Source: CAZUFB01 sp048173955 (GTDB taxonomy: Bacteria; Actinomycetota; Coriobacteriia; Coriobacteriales; UMGS124). From it: a stretch of DNA of 20,826 bases. Under the pieces are notes generated by a model, which saw only the letters and a program-made list of their open reading frames with translations, was not told the DNA's origin and made no database searches. A program made the position numbers and the translations under genes. Where the stretch lies: NCBI GenBank assembly GCA_048173955.1, contig DBEYOB010000049.1, positions 1 through 20,826 of the forward strand. The letters run 5' to 3'. The first letter of the stretch is position 1. The number at the start of each line of letters is the position of its first letter. Of the stretch, positions 8,194-14,785 are shown piece after piece.

Positions 8194-8967
8194 TCATCCC
8201 CGCTCGGGGAGCGGCGTCTTCTCGAACGCCTCGACGAACTCGACCATCCAGTCCGCCACGGCGGTGAGCATCTCCTCGCCCCAGGCGGAGCTCGCCTCGC
8301 GCGGGTCGTCCGGGCCGATCCAGCCGTTTTCGGCATAGTCGCGCGTGGGACGCGGCATGGTGACCTCGACGCCCTTGAACGTCACCGTGTCGAAGTGCAC
8401 GGTGGGCATGTCGGGGCCCGCGTCGTCGACAAACTGCTTGCCCGCGACGGCGTCGAGGTCGACCATCGTCGGGTCGATGTAGAGGTTGGCCGAGGTTTCC
8501 TGCGCACCTCCGTGGCCGCCCGCCCAAGCGGGGTTGAAGTCCCGGACCATCTTCCACCAGTCGAGCTCGGCGCAGCGGCAGCCTTTGCGCGCCATGTCGA
8601 GCTGGGCGTTCATGAGCGCCTTGGAGTTGCCCCCATGGCCGTTGAGCAGCACGAAGTGGCGCGCGCCGTGGTCGTAAAGGCTCTCGCAGATGCGCAGCGC
8701 CACCTGGTAGAGGAGGTCGTCGCCCAGGTTGACGGTGCCGGGGAACTCGGTGAAGCGCGGTGTCGAGCCGAACGGCAGCGCCGGTGCGATGAGCAGCCCG
8801 GGAAGCTTGGCCTCGATGAGCTCGGCGAGCTTGACGGGGGCGAACATGTCGGTGCCGAGCGGGTTGTGCCTGCCGTGCTGCTCGATGGACCCGAAGAGCA
8901 GCATGACGGTGTCGTGCTCGGCGAAGTAGGCCTCGACCTGGGGCCAGGTGGAGCGTTCAAGGCGCAT
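8194..8967 (-). CDS. Creatininase-family amidohydrolase (paralogue 1)
   Basis: A 257-residue cytoplasmic metal-dependent hydrolase. The family includes creatininase, the formamide hydrolase ArfB and MftE-type peptidases. Family motifs appear in order: GSIEQHGRHNPLGTD (26-40, predicted metal ligands E29, H31, D40), FPGTVNLG (75-82), the NGHGGN loop (109-114, H111) and GGHGGAQETS (150-159, H152 and E157). The ATG at 8967 follows TTGGAGG; a TTG four codons earlier lies within that ribosome site and is rejected. The opening residues (STWPQVEAYF) recur almost identically in the two other paralogues at 11890-12771 and 13365-14213. No signal peptide. Substrate is not predictable; a cyclic amide or small peptide delivered by the nearby importer is a reasonable guess. 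Confidence 0.93.
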   Translation of the reverse strand: MRLERSTWPQVEAYFAEHDTVMLLFGSIEQHGRHNPLGTDMFAPVKLAELIEAKLPGLLIAPALPFGSTPRFTEFPGTVNLGDDLLYQVALRICESLYDHGARHFVLLNGHGGNSKALMNAQLDMARKGCRCAELDWWKMVRDFNPAWAGGHGGAQETSANLYIDPTMVDLDAVAGKQFVDDAGPDMPTVHFDTVTFKGVEVTMPRPTRDYAENGWIGPDDPREASSAWGEEMLTAVADWMVEFVEAFEKTPLPERG

Positions 8968-9369
8968 GGGTGCCTCCAATGCGAAGTGGCGTGGCGGGAT
9001 GCGATGCCGCGCAGCGGGCCGGTTGCGCGACGGGGTGCCGTGCGCTGCGGATGCCGCCGCGTGGTGGACGCCGCCGTGCCGCGAGCGTTGCCGTGCGACG
9101 GGTCGCGAAGCGCTGTCGCGCGACGGACCGCGAAGCGCGGGCCTATGGTAGCGCTTTTGGGGAAAACGCGGGAGAGGGGGCGCGGGCGACTTTTCAGGCG
9201 GACTGTCGGGTGGTCTGGCGGGTGGCCCCTGCCGGGGGCCAGCCGGACGGCACGCCTGGTTGCCCGGCGGATGCCCGGCGGACGGCCTGCCAGGCGACCA
9301 GCCAGACGGCTCGCGTGGTTGCCGACCGGACAGCTCGGCGGGTGACTCCCGTTGCGGTCACTTTGCGCT

Positions 9370-9597
9370 CGAATGCGTGATTTAGAAAAAGTGCTGGTCA
9401 TTTAGCCAACGAGTGCGTGCCGTGACACGACTTTCGACGCTCGAGGATGGGCATATGGAAGATGCTTGCTTAGCCTGCAAGCCATCTACCTGGTACTTTA
9501 CGGATGGGGCAATGGATGGGTCTTCGCATGCCGCCCGGAGCCGCATACATTCGCCGTCCATTTGACCAGTATTTTTCTGAGAACACGCACTCGGGGC
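9370..9597. repeat. Inverted-repeat element A, copy 1
   Basis: A 228-bp intergenic element. Its ends are imperfect inverted repeats about 50 bp long: left arm starting CGAATGCGTGATTTAGAAAA at 9370, right arm ending in GAACACGCACTCGGGGC at 9597. The same arms and a conserved centre (CTACCTGGYACTTTACG, near 9487-9503) recur at 16753-16970, with other internal sequence diverged. It could fold into one long hairpin. No transposase is present, so it is either a MITE-like element or a structured non-coding repeat. TTTTTT follows the right end. Confidence 0.7.
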
Positions 9598-9860
9598 TTT
9601 TTTGACCACCGGCTTCCGCTGGAGCCCCGCCAAACCCGCCAAACCCCCCACCGGATTCCGTGCCGGCGCCTGTTTGACCTCCGCCGGACTCACTGGGTTT
9701 GCCATACTGTTATTGCTATAAAATGAACTATATTTTTATGTTATCCTTACTAAGAAAATCAAATAGCCAGCCCGGCGCTGGATGATCCGATAGTCCATTT
9801 GACTAACGCGGATCGACAAGAGTGTTCCTCACGTTGGTGGGGCTGATTCTGCAAAAAGGG

Positions 9861-9935
9861 GATTCCCGGAATTCAGGGAATATTCCCTGAATTCCGGGAA
9901 TCGGATGCGATTCTGGGAACGCATTCCGGGAACCG
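9861..9935. repeat. 75-bp ATTCnnnGAAY array, left copy
   Basis: The first 42 bases (9861-9902) are a perfect palindrome. Within 75 bases there are six 11-mers of form ATTCnnnGAAY, starting at 9862, 9871, 9882, 9891, 9910 and 9923. The array is repeated at 11660-11734 with only six differences. It ends immediately before the candidate -10 of the AlbA_2 gene, so it probably overlaps the -35 region. Confidence 0.9.
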
Positions 9936-9944
9936 TGTTTATAT
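9936..9944 (+). promoter_or_regulatory. Candidate extended -10 of the AlbA_2 gene
   Basis: TGTTTATAT gives an extended -10 (TGn followed by TTATAT) 50 bases upstream of the ATG at 9994. It directly abuts the six-box array, which would occupy the -35 region. Confidence 0.45.
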
Positions 9945-9993
9945 AGGATTGGACCGCGAGTCGGCATGCCATATCAACCTGATGGGAGGCCGC

Positions 9994-11652
9994 ATGATTC
10001 CTTCTCGTGAAAGCATCGACGTCGAGTTCAAAAGCGATCGAAAGACGATTTCCAACGACACGATTGTCGATGAAGTTGTCGCCCTCGCCAACACCGACGG
10101 AGGAATGCTGTACATCGGGGTGGAAAATGATGGGACGGTAACGGGCGCGCAGCCAGCGCATCGCGATCCGGTTTGTTTGGCGGCGCTCGTGGCAAGCAGA
10201 ACCGTTCCCCCCGTATCGGTTCGCGTCAATTTGTTGGAGCAGGAGGGCATGCAGTCTGTTGTTTGCATCGAGGTGCCAAAATCCTCCAGTGTTGTTGCAA
10301 GTTCTTCGGGACGGATGCTTCGCCGTAGGTTCAGGCAGGACGGGGAGCCTGAGAGCGTTCCCATGTTCCCCCACGAGATTGCAACGCGACTCGCAGACCT
10401 GGGACGCCTTGATTTGTCTGCCCAACCGGTGCTCGATGCGACAACCGATGATTTCGACGCCGGAGAGTTGGAGCGTCTCCGACAGGCTGTTGCAACCTAC
10501 AAAGACAGCGATCGCAATCTGTTGGGGTTATCAGACGAGGAGCTCCAGAAGGCCTTAAGGCTTACGACGCGGGTTGGCGGCGCCTGCGTGCCCACCTTGA
10601 CGGGGCTTTTGCTTGTGGGGAAACCGGAGTCGATCGAACGTTTTGCGCCGACGTCGGAGGCCGCTTTCCAAGTGCTGCAGGGAACCGAGATCAAAGTGAA
10701 CAGGGTATTTCGCCATCCGCTGCTTTATGTCGTGGAGAAGATGGCAGAAATGTTTGAGCCTTGGAACCCGGAATACGAAATTCCCTTCGGGATGTTCATG
10801 CTATCTGTTCCGGCGTTTGACAAGAGGGCTTTCCGAGAAGCGGTCGTCAATGCATTTGGACATAGAGACTACTCCATGTTGGGACGTGTTCGCGTGGAGG
10901 TGCAGGACGAAGGTCTTACCGTGGCAAATCCCGGTGGATTCGTCGAGGGCATCGGCGTGCAGAACCTCTTAACGGCCGAACCGCACGGGCGGAATCCTTG
11001 CCTCATGGATGCGTTCAAACGTATCGGACTCGCTGAAAGAACAGGTAGAGGTATCGATCGTATATTCGAGGGCTCGCTTACCTATGGCAAGGCATTGCCC
11101 GACTATTCGGCCTCAAACATGAGTATGGTGAAGCTCTTTATTGCGCGGAGCGCGCCCGATACGTCCTTTGTCAACATGATCGCAGAAGAGCGGGATAAAA
11201 GCGGCCGCGCGTTGTCCCTTCAGGCGCTCTTGGTACTTGATGCACTCAGACGCTCTGGACGTCGATCGATGGAGCAGCTTGACCGGGAGCTCGATATTCC
11301 TTCCGGCATGCTCGAATCAACTGTCGATGGCCTCGTCACTTCTGGTCTCGTACAGACTGTGGGGGCAAACGGCGGCAGAGGATATCAGCTGAATCCCCAG
11401 GCATACGGTTCAGCCGCGAAGACAAGCGGAAACATCACGCAGGGTGTCGATGCGAACGAGCTCTCCGACGGCATCATGGAGCTGGTCCGCAAGCGGGGGA
11501 GCATCACTACGCCCGAAGCAAAGGAGCTTCTGGGCATCAATGAGAACCAGGCATACTACGCCATTTCAAAGCTTGTGAAAACGGGAGAGCTCGTCAAAAT
11601 TGGGAAGGGGAAGAACACCCGGTATCAAGCGGCTTCGGGACAGGCGATGTAG
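9994..11652 (+). CDS. Schlafen-AlbA_2 / GHKL ATPase / winged-helix protein
   Basis: A 552-residue protein of the group usually annotated as AlbA_2-domain putative DNA-binding protein or RecG-like transcriptional regulator. Residues 6-125 form a Schlafen AlbA_2 domain: ESIDVEFKSDRK, then VVALANTDGGMLYIGVENDG. Residues about 275-385 match the HATPase_c_4 module, with N-box FREAVVNAFGHRDYS (280-294) and RTGRGIDRI (349-357). Two winged-helix units follow, near 408-468 and 488-545. The ATG at 9994 follows GGGAGG at 9984-9989, a short 4-base spacing; an ATG at 9982 and a TTG at 9949 have no ribosome site. Base use is visibly more AT-rich than in neighbours, suggesting transfer. It is bracketed by 75-bp arrays ending 58 bases before the start and beginning 8 bases after the stop. 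Role unknown: autoregulator, phage-defence or mobile cassette are open. Confidence 0.9.
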   Translation: MIPSRESIDVEFKSDRKTISNDTIVDEVVALANTDGGMLYIGVENDGTVTGAQPAHRDPVCLAALVASRTVPPVSVRVNLLEQEGMQSVVCIEVPKSSSVVASSSGRMLRRRFRQDGEPESVPMFPHEIATRLADLGRLDLSAQPVLDATTDDFDAGELERLRQAVATYKDSDRNLLGLSDEELQKALRLTTRVGGACVPTLTGLLLVGKPESIERFAPTSEAAFQVLQGTEIKVNRVFRHPLLYVVEKMAEMFEPWNPEYEIPFGMFMLSVPAFDKRAFREAVVNAFGHRDYSMLGRVRVEVQDEGLTVANPGGFVEGIGVQNLLTAEPHGRNPCLMDAFKRIGLAERTGRGIDRIFEGSLTYGKALPDYSASNMSMVKLFIARSAPDTSFVNMIAEERDKSGRALSLQALLVLDALRRSGRRSMEQLDRELDIPSGMLESTVDGLVTSGLVQTVGANGGRGYQLNPQAYGSAAKTSGNITQGVDANELSDGIMELVRKRGSITTPEAKELLGINENQAYYAISKLVKTGELVKIGKGKNTRYQAASGQAM

Positions 11653-11889
11653 AGAAGCCGATTCCCGGAATTCAGGGAATATTCCCGGAATTCCGGGAAT
11701 CAGGCGCGATTCCGGGAACGCATTCCGGGAATCGGGCGGACGGGGGACGGAGGACCCTGCCGTCCTTCACCCTCCGTCCGTTCCGTCGCGCCGCCGTCCG
11801 CCGTGCCCGTGGTTTGCGACCTGCGTGCCGCGACGTGCTTCTCGTCCGCCCGGACCCGTGCGCCGCGGCCTGCAAGCCGGGCCTGGCCG
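11653..11889. other. Convergent intergenic region with right array
   Basis: No gene is seen. It holds the right array (11660-11734) and a weaker stem, GACGGAGG at 11746-11753 with its complement at 11771-11778 and a 17-nt loop. That stem could end transcription from either convergent gene. Confidence 0.5.
11660..11734. repeat. 75-bp ATTCnnnGAAY array, right copy
   Basis: A direct-orientation copy of 9861-9935 with six substitutions. Its palindrome (11660-11701) is broken at one pair. Six ATTCnnnGAAY boxes start at 11661, 11670, 11681, 11690, 11709 and 11722, preserving the spacing of the left copy exactly. It begins 8 bases after the AlbA_2 stop, between convergent genes, so it is not an obvious promoter operator. 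Its hairpin could act as a terminator. Confidence 0.9.
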
Positions 11890-12771
11890 TTACGCCTGCT
11901 CGCCCTGCAGGTGCGCGATGTGGGCGTCGGCGCGCCTGAGCTCGTGGGCGTCGTCGAGCGGGCCGGGCAGCGCCGTGGCCTCGAGGGCCTTCACGAAGCG
12001 CACCAGGTAGTCGGCCGTGCCTTCGAGCATGGCGTGGCCGCGCTCGGCGCTCGCGTTCTCGGGCATGACGCCCAGGCCGTAGCCGAGCCAGCCGTTGGAG
12101 CTGAAGCGGTCGAGCCGCCGTGGGAAGTCGACGCTCACACCCTCGAACTCCACGGTGGTCCAGCCGGTCGTGGTGAACGGGCCGCCCACCGCCTCGAACG
12201 CCTCGTCGTCGGCGGAGAGGCCCATGTCGTTGCGCAGGCCCTCCGGCGCGTAGGCGGCCATGTCCACCGAGTCGGGGTCGATGGCGAGGTTCGCGCTTGT
12301 CTCCATGCCGTCGCCGTGGCCGCCGCCCCACTCCGGGTTGAGCTGCGGGGCCACCTTCCACCAGTTCACAAGCGCGGCGAGGCAGCCGCGGCGGTTGAGC
12401 TCCATGCACACGGTGCCGAGCGACTTGACGTTGCCGCCGTGTCCGTTCACAAACACGAAGCGCCGCGCACCGTAGTCGTAGAGCTGGTCGGTAATGGCGG
12501 TCATGACGTCGATGAGCCCCTGCACGCCCAGGCTGACGGTGCCGGGGTAGCCCATGAGGTCGTCGGTGGCGCCGTAGGGCTGGGTGGGGGCGATGAGCAC
12601 CTCGGGATAGCGCTCGTCCACGAGCTTCACGAGATGGTCGGGTGCCATGGTGTCGGTGCCGAGCGGGTTGTGGCGGCCGTGGCACTCGATGGAGCCCACG
12701 CCGATGAGCACGGTGTCGCGGCTCTCGAAGTAGGTGCGTACCTGCGGCCAGGTGCTGCGTGCGAGGAACAT
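11890..12771 (-). CDS. Creatininase-family amidohydrolase (paralogue 2)
   Basis: A 293-residue paralogue of the genes at 8194-8967 and 13365-14213. Motifs: GSIECHGRHNPLGTD (26-40; E29, H31, D40), YPGTVSLG, NGHGGN (109-114, H111) and GGHGDGMETS (150-159, E157). A cysteine replaces the glutamine found between the E and H ligands in paralogue 1. The C-terminal part is longer than in paralogue 1, with an extra 20-residue charged tail after ALEATALPGPL. The ATG at 12771 follows AAAGGAGG. The open frame continues to 13095, but that stretch runs through element B and is not supported. No clear promoter: a minus-strand TACACT at 12884-12889 is the best -10 candidate and has no matching -35. Cytoplasmic; substrate unknown. 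Confidence 0.93.
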   Translation of the reverse strand: MFLARSTWPQVRTYFESRDTVLIGVGSIECHGRHNPLGTDTMAPDHLVKLVDERYPEVLIAPTQPYGATDDLMGYPGTVSLGVQGLIDVMTAITDQLYDYGARRFVFVNGHGGNVKSLGTVCMELNRRGCLAALVNWWKVAPQLNPEWGGGHGDGMETSANLAIDPDSVDMAAYAPEGLRNDMGLSADDEAFEAVGGPFTTTGWTTVEFEGVSVDFPRRLDRFSSNGWLGYGLGVMPENASAERGHAMLEGTADYLVRFVKALEATALPGPLDDAHELRRADAHIAHLQGEQA

Positions 12772-12927
12772 GGGAGACCTCCTTTTGGGGTCGAGACGCT
12801 CCGGGGTGCGGGACGTGTGGGGCGTGGCTGGCGGCGCGCTGCTGCTCCGAAGTCCGGCCCTCCGGGGCGTTGCTGTCAAGGGCAGTGTAGCCCTCGACGA
12901 CCCCGCCGGGGCTGGCTCGCACCGGTG

Positions 12928-13134
12928 CCGACGGAAATTCGGGATTTCGTAGCAAACCGAACGGGTATGCATGGGCGCCTGACCGCCTGGATGGCCTGCG
13001 AACGGTAAAACGGAGGGCGTGTGCGTCCGTTTGGGGAGGAAAGACCCTGGATCGCCAAGAGTTCTGGCCCGCTCTGCTCCGATGGAATCGTGCACACCCG
13101 TTCAATCTGCTACGCGAGGGCCAAATTCGGTCGG
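12928..13134. repeat. Inverted-repeat element B
   Basis: A 207-bp element. Left arm from CCGACGG at 12928 through CGTAGCA (12948-12954) and GAACGGGTATGCA; right arm is its imperfect complement, with TGCTACG at 13108-13114 and ending at 13134. Arms are about 45 bp. A small hairpin near the centre (AAACGGA at 13008-13014 with TCCGTTT at 13026-13032) completes a long foldback. Its sequence is unrelated to elements A and C. Only one copy is in the window. Confidence 0.6.
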
Positions 13135-13205
13135 GACTTTTGCCGCGCGGAACATACCTCTCCAGCGAGTGGGGGGCTGATTCGATTTAAGGAGGCGTAT
13201 ACGGC

Positions 13206-13245
13206 CGGCGGCCCCGGTGCAGCATATGCCGCACCGGGGCCGCCG
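13206..13245 (-). terminator. Strong hairpin after creatininase paralogue 3
   Basis: A perfect 15-bp stem (CGGCGGCCCCGGTGC at 13206-13220, complement at 13231-13245). The loop contains a further self-complementary GCATATGC. It lies 120 bases past the stop of the minus-strand gene. The single inner mismatch is a G-U pair only in the minus-strand RNA, favouring that direction. There is no immediate T run. Confidence 0.55.
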
Positions 13246-13364
13246 ACGTCGGGGTCGCTTGTGCTATCGGTTCTTGTGGGTCGTCGCAACTACGGCCGTC
13301 GCAGTCCCTATGCCTCTGCCGTTCCCGTCGCCTGGGCGATGGCGTCTTGTCGAGGCCTGAACCC

Positions 13365-14213
13365 CTACCCCTCGATCGCCCCGGGCTTGCCCTCGAACGT
13401 GCCGGGGTGGCCCACCGAGCGCACGGGCAGCGGCTCGGGCAGCGGGCAGCGGCGGAACTCCCGCAGGAAGTCCACGATGTAGTCGGCCGTGCCCTGCATC
13501 ATCGCGTCGCCCCACTCCTTGCTCGCGGTCTTGGCGTGGTCGGGCCCGATCCAGCCGTTGGAGGCGTAGCGCACCGCGTCGCGCGGCATGCCCACGTGCA
13601 CGCCCTTGTAGAGCACGTCGCTCCAGCCCGAGCTCGGCAGGGCGTCGCTCACGTCGTTGACGATGCCCATCTCGCCGCGCTCGCCCTCGAGCTCGCTCAT
13701 GTCGACGAGGGCCGGGTCGACGGCGAGCATGGCGCTCGTCTCCTCGCCCGCGCCGTGGCCGCCCTTCCATTCCGGGTTGATCTCGCCTGCCATGAGCCAC
13801 CAGTTCATGAGCGCGCAGCGGCAGCCGCGGCGGTCGAGCTCCTCGCCCACCTGCGACAGCGGCTTGATGTTGGGGCCGTGGCCGTTGAGCAGCACAAAGC
13901 GGCGCGCACCGTAGTCGTAGAGCTGGTCGCACAGGCGCTTGACCACCTCGTAGAGCAGCTTGTAGCCGATGCTGAGCGTGCCCGGATAGCCGAGCAGGTC
14001 ATCGCAGGCGCCGTAGGGGATGGTCGGTGCGATGAGGACGTTGGGGTCGGCCTTCTCGATGAGGTCGAGCAGGAAGTTGGGCGCGATGGTGTCCACGCCG
14101 AGCGGGTTGTGGCGGCCGTGCTCCTCGGTGGAGCCGATGGCGAGGATGACCAGGTCGTTGCCCTCGTCGAAGTACTTTTTGACGGCAGGCCAGGTCGAGG
14201 TTTCGATGCGCAT
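13365..14213 (-). CDS. Creatininase-family amidohydrolase (paralogue 3)
   Basis: A 282-residue paralogue. Motifs: GSTEEHGRHNPLGVD (27-41; predicted ligands E30, H32, D41), YPGTLSIG, NGHGPN (110-115, H112) and GGHGAGEETS (151-160, H153, E158). The proline in NGHGPN replaces the second glycine present in the other two copies, and GVD replaces GTD, so this copy has probably diverged in substrate. The N-terminus STWPAVKKYF matches the shared family start. The ATG at 14213 follows AAGGAGG. An in-frame extension to 14402 lacks a ribosome site and crosses a possible minus-strand -10 (TAGAAT, 14330-14335). Cytoplasmic; no signal peptide. It lies about 590 bases upstream of paralogue 2 with a hairpin between, so it is probably a separate transcript. 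Confidence 0.93.
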   Translation of the reverse strand: MRIETSTWPAVKKYFDEGNDLVILAIGSTEEHGRHNPLGVDTIAPNFLLDLIEKADPNVLIAPTIPYGACDDLLGYPGTLSIGYKLLYEVVKRLCDQLYDYGARRFVLLNGHGPNIKPLSQVGEELDRRGCRCALMNWWLMAGEINPEWKGGHGAGEETSAMLAVDPALVDMSELEGERGEMGIVNDVSDALPSSGWSDVLYKGVHVGMPRDAVRYASNGWIGPDHAKTASKEWGDAMMQGTADYIVDFLREFRRCPLPEPLPVRSVGHPGTFEGKPGAIEG

Positions 14214-14785
14214 GCTGCGGTCCTCCTTACCGTGGGCGGCGCGCGGTCCGCGGGGCTTGCCGCCCGATGCCCTCGCACCGTGCGTCCGTGCGCCGCGAGG
14301 CCGCGCTCCTGAAAACCTGAACGGCTGCCATTCTAGTTCCATCGGGGCTTCGCGGCGAGGTCCGCACGCGGTCGCCACAATGCCCGCGCGCCGCGGTTGC
14401 AAGGCGTCGGCAGCCGGGTGCCGGGTATCGGACGTGCTAATCTGGCGCGGCGAGAGGGGTCGTGTCAGGAAAATCGACCCTGTCTGTTCAAAAAGCCCGA
14501 TTGTGAAGAGTATCCAAAGGGTCCGGAGTGAGGGACGCCTCGTTCGGTCACATGCGGGCGGGGACGCGACCTGGTTCTTTGCACTAGCTGCTGAATTGCG
14601 CGCTGCGTGTTGGTCGCCCCGCGCCGTTCACTCGGCAGTTTTCGGGCACCGAACGGGGTCGGCTGCCCTTCACGATCGGGCTATTTGGCCAGCGAACCCC
14701 GAATTCCGTGACACGCCTCCGTTGCGCCACCACTAACGCTGCGTTATACGCCCCCGCACCCGCGCGCCGTACTCGCGCGCCGCCC
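14214..14785. other. Intergenic region between kinase and creatininase paralogue 3
   Basis: No gene is seen. It contains the paralogue 3 leader with a weak minus-strand -10 candidate (TAGAAT at 14330-14335) and inverted-repeat element C (14461-14715), which may also end the kinase transcript. No response-regulator gene follows the kinase. Confidence 0.55.
14461..14715. repeat. Inverted-repeat element C
   Basis: A 255-bp foldback. Outer arms begin CGTGTCA (14461-14467) and end TGACACG (14709-14715). A second matched block is AGCCCGATTGTGAAG at 14494-14508 with its near complement at 14668-14682. An inner stem is CGTTCGGT at 14541-14548 with ACCGAACG at 14648-14655, and a further one pairs GCGACC with GGTCGC. 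Arms are about 50 bp, imperfect. It is unrelated in sequence to elements A and B, and has no coding content. Confidence 0.65.

Larger units (their letters stand above)
8968..9993. other. 1.0-kb intergenic region rich in repeats
   Basis: No credible gene is seen. From left to right it holds: the creatininase leader; GC-rich degenerate repeats to about 9350, including a 24-bp direct repeat at 9241-9264 and 9300-9323 with three differences; the inverted-repeat element A (9370-9597); a T-rich tract at 9598-9603; an AT-rich stretch at about 9700-9765; and the 75-bp array with the probable promoter of the AlbA_2 gene. An open frame over 9382-9705 (minus) reads through element A and has no family resemblance. 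Confidence 0.6.
12772..13364. other. Intergenic region between creatininase paralogues
   Basis: No gene is seen. It contains the leader of paralogue 2, inverted-repeat element B (12928-13134) and a strong hairpin (13206-13245) that probably ends paralogue 3 transcription. A plus-strand AAGGAGG at about 13190 is not followed by a plausible start codon. Confidence 0.55.

Noticed and set aside
9370..9597. Insertion sequence
   Set aside because: Long inverted ends are present, but there is no transposase gene and target duplications are not evident; kept as a repeat element instead.
9382..9705. Small minus-strand open frame in the repeat region, with a similar ending to one at 16741-17064
   Set aside because: The shared residues come from the arms of element A; reading frames do not stay aligned through the conserved centre, so the repeat explains the similarity.
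9861..9935. Possible CRISPR-like array
   Set aside because: The boxes are 11 bases, partly overlapping and unevenly spaced, with no spacer-sized unique segments and no cas genes.
12873..12878. Perfect minus-strand TTGACA upstream of creatininase paralogue 2
   Set aside because: No -10-like hexamer follows at 16-18 bases, so it was not called as a promoter.
13187..13195. Plus-strand AAGGAGG ribosome-site-like sequence
   Set aside because: No start codon or open frame follows at suitable distance; it precedes a terminator hairpin.
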